In this document: one piece after another, positions 25,500 to 34,619 of the stretch
Layout of the letters: each line of letters opens with the position of its first letter
Numbering within the stretch: position 1 is the first letter of the stretch
Assembly: GCA_910589075.1 (NCBI GenBank)
Contig: CAJUSK010000009.1
Span: 1 to 64,000 of the forward strand
Origin: an uncultured Lachnospiraceae bacterium
GTDB lineage: Bacteria; Bacillota; Clostridia; Lachnospirales; Lachnospiraceae
DNA length: 64,000 nucleotides
Direction: 5' to 3'
The notes under the pieces: generated by a model
The model's database searches: none
What the model saw: only the letters and a program-made list of their open reading frames with translations
Told to the model about the DNA's origin: nothing
Position numbers and translations under genes: made by a program

Positions 25500-26636
25500 A
25501 TGAAAATCGTGATAGCAATTGATTCGTTAAAAGGAAGCCTTACCTCTATGGAAGCGGGAGGGGCAATCCGGGAAGGGATTTTACATGTGCTTCCGGATTC
25601 GGAAGTGATTGTAAAGCCTTTGGCCGATGGCGGCGAGGGTACGACACAGGCCCTTGTGGAAGGGCTGGGGGGCGAGATGGTGCGGGTGAATGTCCATGGC
25701 CCGCTGGAAACATCCGTCAACGCCGAATACGGGCTGTTGTCCGGAAGCAATACCGCCATTATGGAAATGGCAGCCGCAGCGGGGATCATTCTGGCAGGAA
25801 AGGAAAAACGCCCCCTGGATGCCACAACCTATGGCGTGGGGGAGATGATAAAAGATGCAGTGAAGCGCGGGTGCAGAAATTTTATCATCGGTATCGGAGG
25901 CAGCGCAACCAATGACGGCGGCATTGGTATGCTGACCGCGCTGGGGTATGAATTTTTGGACAGGCAAGGAAATCAGGCGGGTATCAGTGCTTCCGCGCTG
26001 GGAGAGATATGCAGTGTGAGAGCGGACCATGTACTTCCCGAACTGGCAGAATGTCAATTTCAAATCGCCTGTGATGTGACAAATCCTCTGTGCGGGCCGG
26101 AGGGCGCCACTTATATTTACGGACCCCAGAAAGGTGTGACAGAGGAGATGCGGGGGCGGCTGGATGCGGCTATGGCCTCTTTTGCAAGAGTGACCGCGGA
26201 TTTCACCGGGACAGACCATAAAGACAGCAAAGGAGCCGGAGCGGCCGGCGGGCTTGGATTTGCGTTTTTGAGTTATCTCCACGGGGATCTGCAGCCAGGG
26301 ATTGAGCTCGTTCTGAACGCGGTGGATATGGACAGCGCTATGGAAGGAGCAGATCTGGTATTTACCGGGGAAGGCCGCCTGGACGGTCAGACAGCTATGG
26401 GCAAGGCGCCGGTAGGGATTGCTGCACTGGCAAAAAAGCATGGCGCCAGAGTGGTGGCGCTGGCAGGTGCAGTCATCAAAGGGGCTGAAACATGTAATGA
26501 AAATGGCATTGATGCTTTTTTCCCGATTCTCCGCAGAATCATGACTTTGGACGAAGCGATGGAGCCGGAGCAGGCAAAAGAAAATATGATAAGGACCACA
26601 GAGCAGATTATGCGCCTGATTGCAGCTTTCAGGTGA
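25500..26636 (+). CDS. Glycerate 2-kinase (GlxK/GarK family)
   Basis: 378 residues, glycerate kinase type 1. Signatures: AIDSLKGSLTS at the N-terminus, PLADGGEGT (about 43-51), and GIGGSATNDGGIGML (about 133-147). It phosphorylates D-glycerate to 2-phosphoglycerate with ATP, which enters lower glycolysis. It follows the EBP2 gene by about 134 bases and precedes rpoN by 98. With the 2-hydroxyacid dehydrogenase it gives the cluster a plausible end point. The ATG at 25500 is chosen over an in-frame GTG nine bases earlier because AAGGACAGGG is better spaced. Confidence 0.93.
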   Translation: MKIVIAIDSLKGSLTSMEAGGAIREGILHVLPDSEVIVKPLADGGEGTTQALVEGLGGEMVRVNVHGPLETSVNAEYGLLSGSNTAIMEMAAAAGIILAGKEKRPLDATTYGVGEMIKDAVKRGCRNFIIGIGGSATNDGGIGMLTALGYEFLDRQGNQAGISASALGEICSVRADHVLPELAECQFQIACDVTNPLCGPEGATYIYGPQKGVTEEMRGRLDAAMASFARVTADFTGTDHKDSKGAGAAGGLGFAFLSYLHGDLQPGIELVLNAVDMDSAMEGADLVFTGEGRLDGQTAMGKAPVGIAALAKKHGARVVALAGAVIKGAETCNENGIDAFFPILRRIMTLDEAMEPEQAKENMIRTTEQIMRLIAAFR

Positions 26637-26734
26637 GAAGCGGCGCCAGAACATGCGTACGAGACGGGTATGAGGTGACTGCACATTTCTGACAGGGGGT
26701 TTGTGGGCTTTTACAGGAAAGAACAGGGTGGACA

Positions 26735-28078
26735 ATGGAACTGGGATATGGAGTATTACTGGAGCAGAAGCAGCAGCTTTCCCAAAGCCAGATTCAGTCA
26801 TTGGAGATTCTGGCGATGGATGGCGTGGAACTGAATCAGTTTCTGCAAAATGAATATCTGGAAAACCCGTTGCTGGACTGCAGCGGTACACATGGTATGG
26901 GTCATGAACAGGAAGAGATCAATAAAACATATGAACATACAGTGACCTATGAGCGGAATTATGAAGAGATGGTAGATGAGGAAGACCGGCGCAGGAAGGA
27001 CATTCCCATGCAGGATCAGGATCAGATCCGCAACTTTTTACTCTATCAACTGCCGAGAGAGCAGTTTTCTGCGGAGCAATGGGCACTTCTGGAATTTATG
27101 GTTGACTGCCTGGATGATACGGGGTTTTTTACGACCCCTCTGGCGGAAGTGGCAGAAAAGACCGGTATGTCTGCAGAAGAAGTCAGACTTGCCCTTGCAC
27201 GCCTGCAGGAACTGGAACCCTATGGCATCTTTTCGTCTGATCTGCGGCAGTGCCTGTTAAAACAACTGGAAAAAAAGGAACTGCAGGAGACTGTTCTGTG
27301 GAAAGTAATCGAGCGGCATCTGCAGGATGTAGCGGATGGCAGGATCAGCAATATTTCCAGAAACCTGAAAATTTCCACAGTAGAAGTCCGTAAATGTATT
27401 GAACAGATTGCCAAACTCAATCCCCGTCCCATGAGTGAATTTACCCAGGGAAAAGCGGATTATATAGTTCCGGATATTATTTTTCGTCAGGAGCGGGGCA
27501 AGTGGGAAGCCGAACTCAACGATGACTGGATAGAGGATTATCACATCAACGAATACTACTTGCGGATGATGAAGGAGTCCGACGACCGGGAATTAACAGA
27601 ATATTTCCGTATGAAACTGGAACGGGTGCGCTTTGTGATGAACAGCATAGCCCAAAGACGCCAGACCATGCTGAATATTTCCAGAGCTGTAATGAAGCGG
27701 CAGCAGGCTTATATGGAAGGAAAGACCTGGCTGCAACCCATGACCATGACAGATGTGGCCGGTGAGATCGGCATCCATACGTCAACTGTCAGCCGTGCCA
27801 TCAAAGGGAAATATATTCAATACCCCAGAGGAACAATGGCTATGAAAGAACTCTTCACAAATTCCGTGTCTTCTTCCGGCGGCAAAAAAAATGTGGGAGC
27901 CATGCAGGTGAAAGAGACAATTCGAGGGCTGATTGCCGGTGAAGATAAGCAAAAGCCCTATAGTGATCAGGAGATTGTGAATATCCTCAAAGAAAAACAG
28001 ATTGATATTTCCCGACGCGCTGTGGCAAAATACAGAGAAGAGCTTGGAATTAAGGGGAGCTTTGCACGGAGGGTGTGA
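26735..28078 (+). CDS. rpoN: RNA polymerase sigma-54 factor
   Basis: 447 residues. The Gln-rich N-terminal activator region (LEQKQQLSQSQIQSLEIL, about 8-25) is followed by an acidic stretch, the core-binding domain (about 95-270), the helix-turn-helix (TDVAGEIGIHTSTVSRAI, about 345-362) and the RpoN box (SRRAVAKYREELGI, about 428-441). It directs polymerase to -24/-12 promoters and needs activators such as EBP1 and EBP2. It closes the sigma-54 island and is followed by a strong terminator. Finding rpoN beside its own regulon is not universal, and suggests a cassette-like unit. Confidence 0.96.
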   Translation: MELGYGVLLEQKQQLSQSQIQSLEILAMDGVELNQFLQNEYLENPLLDCSGTHGMGHEQEEINKTYEHTVTYERNYEEMVDEEDRRRKDIPMQDQDQIRNFLLYQLPREQFSAEQWALLEFMVDCLDDTGFFTTPLAEVAEKTGMSAEEVRLALARLQELEPYGIFSSDLRQCLLKQLEKKELQETVLWKVIERHLQDVADGRISNISRNLKISTVEVRKCIEQIAKLNPRPMSEFTQGKADYIVPDIIFRQERGKWEAELNDDWIEDYHINEYYLRMMKESDDRELTEYFRMKLERVRFVMNSIAQRRQTMLNISRAVMKRQQAYMEGKTWLQPMTMTDVAGEIGIHTSTVSRAIKGKYIQYPRGTMAMKELFTNSVSSSGGKKNVGAMQVKETIRGLIAGEDKQKPYSDQEIVNILKEKQIDISRRAVAKYREELGIKGSFARRV

Positions 28079-28088
28079 GACGCTGTTA

Positions 28089-28121
28089 AGCGGCTGCCGG
28101 GAGGCAGCCGCTTTGCTGTTT
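28089..28121 (+). terminator. Terminator after rpoN
   Basis: Perfect 10-bp stem AGCGGCTGCC (28089-28098) / GGCAGCCGCT (28103-28112) with loop GGGA, followed by TTGCTGTTT. Eleven bases after the rpoN stop. Confidence 0.88.
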
Positions 28122-28163
28122 ATGACGTATTAAAAACTTATACATCGGGGAAATGTTCTGTGT

Positions 28164-28970
28164 TTATTCCGACAGAGAGATGACTTCCAAATCGTCGGGA
28201 ATGTACAGTTTGCCATGAAAATAGGGACTGCCTTCCTCCGTATATAATTGTTTCCTGTTTTTCAAATTTGTGTCTTCTGTATGATATAGAATCAGATTTT
28301 GAACACCCAGTTCCTCCGCTGTTTGACAGGCATCTTTTACGGTAGAATGATGCTTTTCATAGGGAGAAAATATATCTGCCTGCGCATACAGACAAAAGGC
28401 TTCATGTAACAGCCATGTGCTGTTTTCTGCATACTGTTTTTCGCATGGATTGAAAGGCTCGTCACCACAACAGGTAAGTTTTTTATGATTGTCCAGCTCC
28501 ATGGTGAATCCGAACTGTTTTTCCTTTGTGGACTGTATATCAAAAAAGGTTACATTTCTGTCCAGAATACGGCGTGTTTCATGGTTCTGAACCGTATGAA
28601 AATGAATATACTGATGAATATATTTTAACTGTTTCTTTAACAGTAATTTTTCTAACAGATCCTGGACTAAAGTAATGACTTGTTCATGACCATACACATG
28701 AATTTCTTCTGAAAAATTGCCTTTGGCCATTTGCTGGCTGAGTGTTCGGATGATCCAGATGATTCCCATTAAATGATCTACATGTTTGTGCGTAATAAAG
28801 ATTTCATGCATATCCGTACAGTGGAAACCGGCATATTTGATCTGGCGTAAAATGGTATTTCCGCCGCCTCCGTCAACCAGAAAATTCCTGTTATGATCGC
28901 TGATAATAAAGCAAGTATTATAACATTCTGTTACCATCGCATGCCCGGTTCCCAACATAGTAATTTTCAT
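28164..28970 (-). CDS. Metallo-beta-lactamase-fold hydrolase (RNase Z-like)
   Basis: 268 residues, MBL fold. N-terminal LGTGHAM (6-12), metal motif THKHVDH (H61, H63, D65, H66), GGGGNT loop (35-39), a later TCCGDEPF Asp-containing metal loop and a C-terminal ILYHTED His. The general layout is that of RNase Z/ElaC-like and arylsulfatase-like MBL hydrolases. Start at 28970 is preceded by GGAAAGGGA; an in-frame upstream extension to 29036 is basic, low complexity and unlikely. Monocistronic and convergent with rpoN. Specific substrate (RNA, phosphodiester, ester) not determinable. Confidence 0.82.
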   Translation of the reverse strand: MKITMLGTGHAMVTECYNTCFIISDHNRNFLVDGGGGNTILRQIKYAGFHCTDMHEIFITHKHVDHLMGIIWIIRTLSQQMAKGNFSEEIHVYGHEQVITLVQDLLEKLLLKKQLKYIHQYIHFHTVQNHETRRILDRNVTFFDIQSTKEKQFGFTMELDNHKKLTCCGDEPFNPCEKQYAENSTWLLHEAFCLYAQADIFSPYEKHHSTVKDACQTAEELGVQNLILYHTEDTNLKNRKQLYTEEGSPYFHGKLYIPDDLEVISLSE

Positions 28971-29127
28971 TGTTTTTTTCCCTTTCCATACCTGTTTTTT
29001 TCTGAAAAAAATTAACTCTTTTATAGATTTTATCATAAGAACAGAGTGTTGACAATGGTTTTAAAATAAAGAAAGAGAAGTTTAAATATTAAAAAAAATG
29101 TGACCTGTGAAACTCCATTTTTTGTCG

Positions 29128-29157
29128 TTGACACCGTAAAAAACTGCCAGATATATA
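29128..29157 (+). promoter_or_regulatory. Candidate distal promoter
   Basis: TTGACA (29128-29133), 18 bases, TATATA (29152-29157). It would give a leader of about 170 bases for the gene at 29333. The nearer promoter at 29215 fits better with the operators. Confidence 0.4.
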
Positions 29158-29214
29158 GAACAATATAGGAATAACAGATGAAAATTTTTTAAGGATATTT
29201 TTTATAAAAAAACA

Positions 29215-29243
29215 TTGACTTTATTGTCTTACAAGTGTAATAT
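29215..29243 (+). promoter_or_regulatory. Promoter with an internal BlaI/MecI-like operator
   Basis: TTGACT (29215-29220), exactly 17 bases, TAATAT (29238-29243). The palindrome TTACAAGTGTAA (29229-29240) lies across the spacer and -10, containing TACA-N2-TGTA, the core recognised by BlaI/MecI-family repressors. Confidence 0.75.
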
Positions 29244-29300
29244 TATTGTATTCCACCGCAGGCAAATATTATCCTGCGGGTATCTTTTCACTCATAATCC

Positions 29301-29310
29301 TACAAATGTA
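29301..29310 (+). promoter_or_regulatory. Second BlaI/MecI-like operator
   Basis: TACAAATGTA, again TACA-N2-TGTA, 70 bases after the first operator and in the 5' leader, eight bases before the GGAGGG ribosome site. Paired operators flanking a start point are typical for BlaI-type control. No BlaI or BlaR gene is in the window. Confidence 0.65.
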
Positions 29311-29332
29311 AGATGTTGGAGGGCAGGTTACA

Positions 29333-30688
29333 TTGATACAGAAAAATAATTTAAATTTGTTTTTAAAAAGGGAAAATCAAAACAAAAATACGCAAAAACG
29401 AAAAGAACGGATGGCGCTGAATCCTCTATACATATTCTTCTCATTTATTTTTATTACAGTAGCTGTTTTGACCGGATGCGGCGGCAATACACAAACGCTT
29501 CCGGATCTAATTGTCAGACACTGCAAAGATATGAATTTTACAAAATTACCCCTGGGTGGACAGAAATCCGATGAGGAAGCTATGGTAGAAGTTTTGTCAG
29601 GCGTATACAGCAAAGCACTGAAGGCCAATGCGGCAGACAGTCCGGAATTACTTGAATATGTGATAGACAGCCTTGGCAGCAGGGGATATGTGGCAGTTGA
29701 CTGGGAGAATCAGGTCAACATGGAGAATGGGGAGCTGGCATTGGCGTTTTGTACAGCGGTGGAGCAGCGACGGGATGCGGAACTGACCATTCTGTCAGTT
29801 GCATATAACGGTGAATTTCGAACATATGATATAAAATCCAGACAGGGACATGTGGAAGTCGTTAGAACGTATTACCGGTTTGATAAAAACGGAGCCCTGC
29901 AATATGACAATCAAGTGCGTTATTTTCCCGGTGTATGGGAATATACAGAGGAAGGCTATCTGATCTTTGAGGGCAGCTATTATACGGATGAGAATTACAT
30001 ACTGACATACAGTGATACCCTGGAGCATGTTGCATTGAGAATATTACCGCTGGATAAAACATGCAGAGAATTGAACCGGAAATATATTCTTCCCATAGGT
30101 TACAGTAAGAATAATCTGTTGCTGACTGACTGGAGCGAGCAGGATTTTGGCGAATTGGACTTTTATGATCTGTTTGAACGCTTTTTTACCATGCTGTATG
30201 GATATCCCTCACCCTGTATACCGGATGATGATGTGAATACCGGCGTTATTTACCAAATACCGGCGTCTGTATTTGAGTATGTTACAGGTGCTTATCTAAA
30301 GGCTGACAGGCGGATACTTGTCGCAAAGGGAATCCTGCTTTCGGAGGATGGGATGTATCTGTATAAACCCAGAGGTTTTTACGAAGGGGAATATCCGGAT
30401 ATTCCTTATCCCGAAGTGACAGAGTATACGGAGAACCAGGACGGAACAATTACGCTTACTGTAAATGCCGTTTACCCGGAAGAAAATACGTCCAGAGCAT
30501 TTTCACACCGCACGGTGATTCGCCCTCTTTCCGAAGAAGATTTCCAATATGTATCCAATGAGATGATACCTCCGGAAAAAGCGTATGACCACTGGTGGCA
30601 CAGTAACAGGCTGACAGAAGAAGCATGGCAGGATCTTTATGGAGGAAATATTTTATGGAAACAATACAATATGTTAAACGATTATTAA
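29333..30688 (+). CDS. Lipoprotein of unknown function, first of a related pair
   Basis: 451 residues from a TTG start at 29333 that is supported by GGAGGG nine bases upstream. The membrane segment about 31-46 ends in lipobox LTGC (Cys about 49). An ATG at 29411 would give a more usual signal peptide and remains possible. The mature part has no recognised catalytic motif. It shares with the next gene a mid-protein VNMEN block, and a C-terminal block ENQDGTITL-V-AV-P-...-IRP...-YVSN. It is under two BlaI/MecI-like operators, so it may respond to cell-wall stress. Ends inside the next gene (34-base overlap). Confidence 0.7.
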   Translation: MIQKNNLNLFLKRENQNKNTQKRKERMALNPLYIFFSFIFITVAVLTGCGGNTQTLPDLIVRHCKDMNFTKLPLGGQKSDEEAMVEVLSGVYSKALKANAADSPELLEYVIDSLGSRGYVAVDWENQVNMENGELALAFCTAVEQRRDAELTILSVAYNGEFRTYDIKSRQGHVEVVRTYYRFDKNGALQYDNQVRYFPGVWEYTEEGYLIFEGSYYTDENYILTYSDTLEHVALRILPLDKTCRELNRKYILPIGYSKNNLLLTDWSEQDFGELDFYDLFERFFTMLYGYPSPCIPDDDVNTGVIYQIPASVFEYVTGAYLKADRRILVAKGILLSEDGMYLYKPRGFYEGEYPDIPYPEVTEYTENQDGTITLTVNAVYPEENTSRAFSHRTVIRPLSEEDFQYVSNEMIPPEKAYDHWWHSNRLTEEAWQDLYGGNILWKQYNMLNDY

Positions 30689-32025
30689 AAACATACAGAA
30701 TCGGCTTTGTAGTTGTATGTGTGCCTGTGATTGTAGCCGGTCTGTTTACCATGCTGAAAAGTCCGGAAGAGACATTGGGAGACAAAGGAAAAGGGGAATC
30801 TGAAAACGTTTCGATGCATCCGGTTCATAACGAAGAAAACAGCTCTTGGGGCAAAACGGGGATGGGGGAAGAAAGAAGTACGGAAACGGATGCCTCTGAA
30901 TCAGCAGAAGGACAGGGGACAGAGCCGTCAGAGGAAGCGATTACAGAGGAAGCGTCATCACTGTGGATGCTGCCGCCGGAAACAGACTGCCTGTTTACCG
31001 AAGATGAAAAGGCGAAATTAAAAGAGCAGGCGCTGACCGCAGCCCGCAAGGCCGCAGCAGTATATCAGAACGCAGATGTGGAAGCGGGACCGGCCTGGGC
31101 ATCCAATATCAGGAATTTTACAGAAGAACAATGCAGGGAAGTGGTCATGCAGCTTGGAAGCGCGGGATATGTCAGTGTTTCGGAACATGTCAATATGGAA
31201 AATAATCATGCGCTTGAAGACTTTTATACCGCATATCAGAAAAAAGAGGAGGCAATGGTGACTGTTTTCCAGGTAAACGGAGATGGGTTCATCGGAGCGT
31301 TTACTTTTCTGTACAGAGATGGAAAGATACAGACCTGCCATGTGGGTATCGGATGGAAAGCGGGTGGGATACCGGAAGTGAAAAGTGTTGAGGTCAGCAA
31401 TATATCAGAAATAAAACTGACAGAAAAGGGGTATTTTATTTATATGTATGAAACTGCGGTTGCACATTCGGAGCTGCGACAATACTGGCGAACACAACCG
31501 CTTTCAGACACCTGCAGGAAATTGACGGAAAAATATTTGCAGGGTTTAAGCTATGTAAATTATAATGTGCTCATAACAAACTGGAACAGCTCCAATGTGG
31601 AAGATATTTTAATCCCCTGCATGTTTGAAGATATTTATCGCATTGCCACAGGGGAAAACCTGCATGCGGAGAATGGCAGAATACCGTCGGATGTCTATGA
31701 AGGGATTATGACTGTCTGCTTCCCGGTATCTGTGGAACAGGTAAGAAAACATTGTGGATATGATGTCGGTACGGACAGTTATCCGTATGAAATGATTTTT
31801 TCCAGACAGTATCCGCCCTTTGGAGAAGTTACCGATTACAGGGAAAATCAGGACGGCACAATCACATTGTATGTGGACGGAGTATGGCCGGATTATAATT
31901 CGGACTGTGCATTTACAAATGAAATCGTGATTCAGCCCTTTGAAGACGGCTCGTTTCGCTATCTTTCCAATACCATAGAGAAAAAAGAAATGGAATTACC
32001 GGTACCTGCAAATCAAGAGAATTAA
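30655..32025 (+). CDS. Membrane-anchored protein of unknown function, second of a related pair
   Basis: 456 residues. One N-terminal transmembrane anchor (about 16-34), a long Glu/Ser/Thr-rich disordered linker (about 38-105), then an outside domain homologous to the preceding gene. Shared blocks include GYVSVSEHVNMENN, and ENQDGTITLYVDGVWPD, followed by an IQP...RYLSN ending. Start at 30655 follows GGAGGAAAT and overlaps the upstream stop by 34 bases, so the pair is co-translated. No lipobox is present, unlike its partner. The next gene is a D,D-carboxypeptidase, consistent with an envelope role, but no function can be assigned. Confidence 0.7.
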   Translation: METIQYVKRLLKTYRIGFVVVCVPVIVAGLFTMLKSPEETLGDKGKGESENVSMHPVHNEENSSWGKTGMGEERSTETDASESAEGQGTEPSEEAITEEASSLWMLPPETDCLFTEDEKAKLKEQALTAARKAAAVYQNADVEAGPAWASNIRNFTEEQCREVVMQLGSAGYVSVSEHVNMENNHALEDFYTAYQKKEEAMVTVFQVNGDGFIGAFTFLYRDGKIQTCHVGIGWKAGGIPEVKSVEVSNISEIKLTEKGYFIYMYETAVAHSELRQYWRTQPLSDTCRKLTEKYLQGLSYVNYNVLITNWNSSNVEDILIPCMFEDIYRIATGENLHAENGRIPSDVYEGIMTVCFPVSVEQVRKHCGYDVGTDSYPYEMIFSRQYPPFGEVTDYRENQDGTITLYVDGVWPDYNSDCAFTNEIVIQPFEDGSFRYLSNTIEKKEMELPVPANQEN

Positions 32026-32168
32026 CCTTTGACACTGCCAAATCATTATGTTAGACTAAAAATAGTTTCTTAGTACCAGTCAGACAGTGCTTACTGGCTG
32101 CCATGCAGTTTTGGCCTGCTTTTGCAGGATACAGATACACAGCAGAATGAAACCGGAGTGTTATATTT

Positions 32169-33647
32169 ATGATAAAATCTTTTAAAAAGCGTCTCATCAC
32201 ATTGGGAATGGGCGTTTTTCTTTTTAGCTATACATGTCTTGCCGGCGGCTTTGTTTCCTGTGCCACAGATTATGCTGCAGAAGAGGAGGCAAGACGTTCC
32301 CTGCCGATTGCATCCAACAGTTACGAGGAATGGCCTGACGGTCCTGCCGTGGGCGCGCAGGGTGCCATTTTGATGGAAGCGGAAACAGGCACCATACTAT
32401 ACGAAAAAAATATCCATGAGAAATTATATCCCGCAAGTGTGACCAAAATTCTGACCTGCCTGATCGGTGCGGAGCAGTGCCAGATGGATGAGGACGTGGT
32501 CGTGTCCCATGACGCCGTGTTCAGTATTCCCAGGAACAGCTCCAACATTGGTCTGGACGAGGGCGAAGTGATTACCGTGGAACAGTGCATGTACGGAATT
32601 CTGGTTGCCTCTGCCAATGAAGCGGCCAATGCACTTGCAGAGCACATCAGCGGAAGCATGGAAGAGTTTGTCAAGCTGATGAATCAGCGTGCGGCTGAGC
32701 TGGGCTGTGAAAATTCCCATTTCGTTACAACCAACGGACTGCATGATGATCAGCATTATACAAGCCCGTACGATCTGGCGCTCATTGCCCGGAAATTTTT
32801 TGACAATGAGTTATTGTGCAAGATGTCTTCCACGCCCACATACCATATTCCACAGTCTCCAACCCAGCCGGATGATGATCTGTATGCCAACACCCATAAT
32901 AAACTTCTGTTTCCGGGTGGGAAATACAATTATGAATACCTGGTGGGGAGTAAAACAGGCTTTACCCAGGATTCCAGGCAGACACTTGTTTCCTGTGCAG
33001 AAAAGGATGGGATGAAGCTGATCTGCGTGGTGATGCGGGAAGAGACGCCGCATCAGTTTGACGATACCATCAGTCTGTTTGAATATGGTTTTTCCAATTT
33101 TCAAAAGCTGAATATTGCTGCAAACGAAAAAGAATACACGGTGGAGAATCATGACTTCTTTCAGACGGACAATGATGTGTTTGGTGCTTCCAATCCCATT
33201 CTTTCCATCAATCCTTCTGACAGCGTAGTCATTCCCATTACGGCCGTGTTTGATGATCTGGATTCCGAGATTACGTATGACACTGAATCCTCCTCCTCCG
33301 TTGCTTCTATTCAGTACACCTATCATGGTATCCCGGTGGGCAGCGCGACGGTAGATCTGGCCGAGGGAGAAGTGGAGAGCTCTTTTGATTTTGAAGATCA
33401 GATGGAAAGTGTGGGAAATGAAACAGAAGAAGTAGCAGAGAATACGGAAGCGCCGGATGACAGAGTGGTTTTTGTGAATGTGCGGGTGGTAATCGCCTGG
33501 GTCATCGGCATTGCCGGATTCCTGATACTTCTTTTTGTAGTCAAAGCAGTGATTGATAATTATCAGTTTGCACAGAGAAGAAAGGTAAGAAACAGACATA
33601 AAAAGCGCAGGAAGTTTCCTTCCGAATTTGATGATTATGATTTTTAA
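32169..33647 (+). CDS. D-alanyl-D-alanine carboxypeptidase (DacF/PBP5 type)
   Basis: 492 residues. Signal peptide (about 8-30), penicillin-binding catalytic domain with SVTK (S90, K93), SAN (S148, N150) and KTG (262-264), a PBP5-type C-terminal beta domain (about 300-405), an acidic linker, one transmembrane helix (about 435-465), and a very basic tail (RRKVRNRHKKRRK). It trims the terminal D-Ala of peptidoglycan stem peptides at the outer membrane face of the cytoplasmic membrane. A true membrane-spanning C-terminus replaces the usual amphipathic anchor. Independent transcription is likely after a 143-base gap. Confidence 0.93.
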   Translation: MIKSFKKRLITLGMGVFLFSYTCLAGGFVSCATDYAAEEEARRSLPIASNSYEEWPDGPAVGAQGAILMEAETGTILYEKNIHEKLYPASVTKILTCLIGAEQCQMDEDVVVSHDAVFSIPRNSSNIGLDEGEVITVEQCMYGILVASANEAANALAEHISGSMEEFVKLMNQRAAELGCENSHFVTTNGLHDDQHYTSPYDLALIARKFFDNELLCKMSSTPTYHIPQSPTQPDDDLYANTHNKLLFPGGKYNYEYLVGSKTGFTQDSRQTLVSCAEKDGMKLICVVMREETPHQFDDTISLFEYGFSNFQKLNIAANEKEYTVENHDFFQTDNDVFGASNPILSINPSDSVVIPITAVFDDLDSEITYDTESSSSVASIQYTYHGIPVGSATVDLAEGEVESSFDFEDQMESVGNETEEVAENTEAPDDRVVFVNVRVVIAWVIGIAGFLILLFVVKAVIDNYQFAQRRKVRNRHKKRRKFPSEFDDYDF

Positions 33648-33665
33648 AACCGGAATGGCAGAAAG

Positions 33666-34619
33666 TCAGGATTTTGCCCGCTCTCGCTTTAATTTGCGGA
33701 GTATGCGTGCTCTGTCCTGACGTTCTTTTATTTTTCCGGCATCTTCTTCCGAAATAAATTTCAATGTCTTTACAACATAAATTTCATCTTCTGAGAGATC
33801 TTTGCGGATACGTATTTTGCCTTTCATATAACCGTGTTTTTCACAGTAAGACAGGCTGTAATAATGTTTGCCGTTGGCAGTAAACCAGCGTATTTTGCGT
33901 TTTAAGTTTCTGTGGCAGTAATAACATTTTGTACTGCACACTTCCCGGTCTTTAAAGGCTTCCTGCTTATCGGGAAACTTTCGGGAAATATATTTTGCAT
34001 AATCGTCAAAGACGATGTGGATTTCTTCTTTCCGGCAGGTAGGTTTATGGAACAGGTCAAAAGAAAGATTTTTTTCCAGAGAAGAATCCAGCTTTTTAAA
34101 AACCTTTGCGGTATAGTAGGCATCGCTGAAAGCGCGGTGAAAGGGAATATCTTTTTCAATGCCCAGCACATCCACGGCATGTTCCAGGGCACGGCGGGAC
34201 TTCCGGTCTTCACAGGCAATACTGAACAGCTTTTGGATATCCAGGAAAGCCAGGGGGCCTTTGGCCAGCGGCGCCATCTGATAATACGCCATGTTCCTCT
34301 GGAGCTGGGTCAAGTCAATCGGACCCCAGGTACAGAATGTGACATCATCGCCGCACCATGTTAAAAACCGCTTTGCCACATGGACAAATTCGTCCCCATT
34401 TTCCAGTTCTTTCATCTGGAGATGGAGGAGATTTCCGGTTATTTTGTGCATTTCCTTGTAGATGCGGGGATGAATCAACTCGTTAAAGCGATCTACAATC
34501 TGTTTCTCGCTGTTCAGTTTGACAGCGCCGATTTCAATGATTTCGAAGGGGATTTCTTTGATTTCCCCTTCGGGACAGTTGCTCTGATTCCATTCCAGAT
34601 CAAAAATGATATAATTCAT
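33666..34619 (-). CDS. DEDDh 3'-5' exonuclease with C-terminal Cys-rich domain
   Basis: 317 residues. N-terminal exonuclease domain of the DnaQ/KapD type (about 1-185): FDLEWNQ with D7 and E9, a middle Asp at TWGPIDLTQL (about D107), and HRAFSDAYYTAKV with His and Asp. A C-terminal region (about 220-290) holds CSTKCYYCH and SYCEKHG, a likely zinc-ribbon. It would degrade single-stranded RNA or DNA from the 3' end. The ATG overlaps the stop of the debranching-enzyme gene by four bases (ATGA), although the two have no obvious shared function. Confidence 0.87.
   Translation of the reverse strand: MNYIIFDLEWNQSNCPEGEIKEIPFEIIEIGAVKLNSEKQIVDRFNELIHPRIYKEMHKITGNLLHLQMKELENGDEFVHVAKRFLTWCGDDVTFCTWGPIDLTQLQRNMAYYQMAPLAKGPLAFLDIQKLFSIACEDRKSRRALEHAVDVLGIEKDIPFHRAFSDAYYTAKVFKKLDSSLEKNLSFDLFHKPTCRKEEIHIVFDDYAKYISRKFPDKQEAFKDREVCSTKCYYCHRNLKRKIRWFTANGKHYYSLSYCEKHGYMKGKIRIRKDLSEDEIYVVKTLKFISEEDAGKIKERQDRARILRKLKRERAKS

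Noticed and set aside
25581..26891. Minus-strand open frame of 436 codons over glycerate kinase
   Set aside because: Antisense to a conserved enzyme, no family features, no ribosome site.
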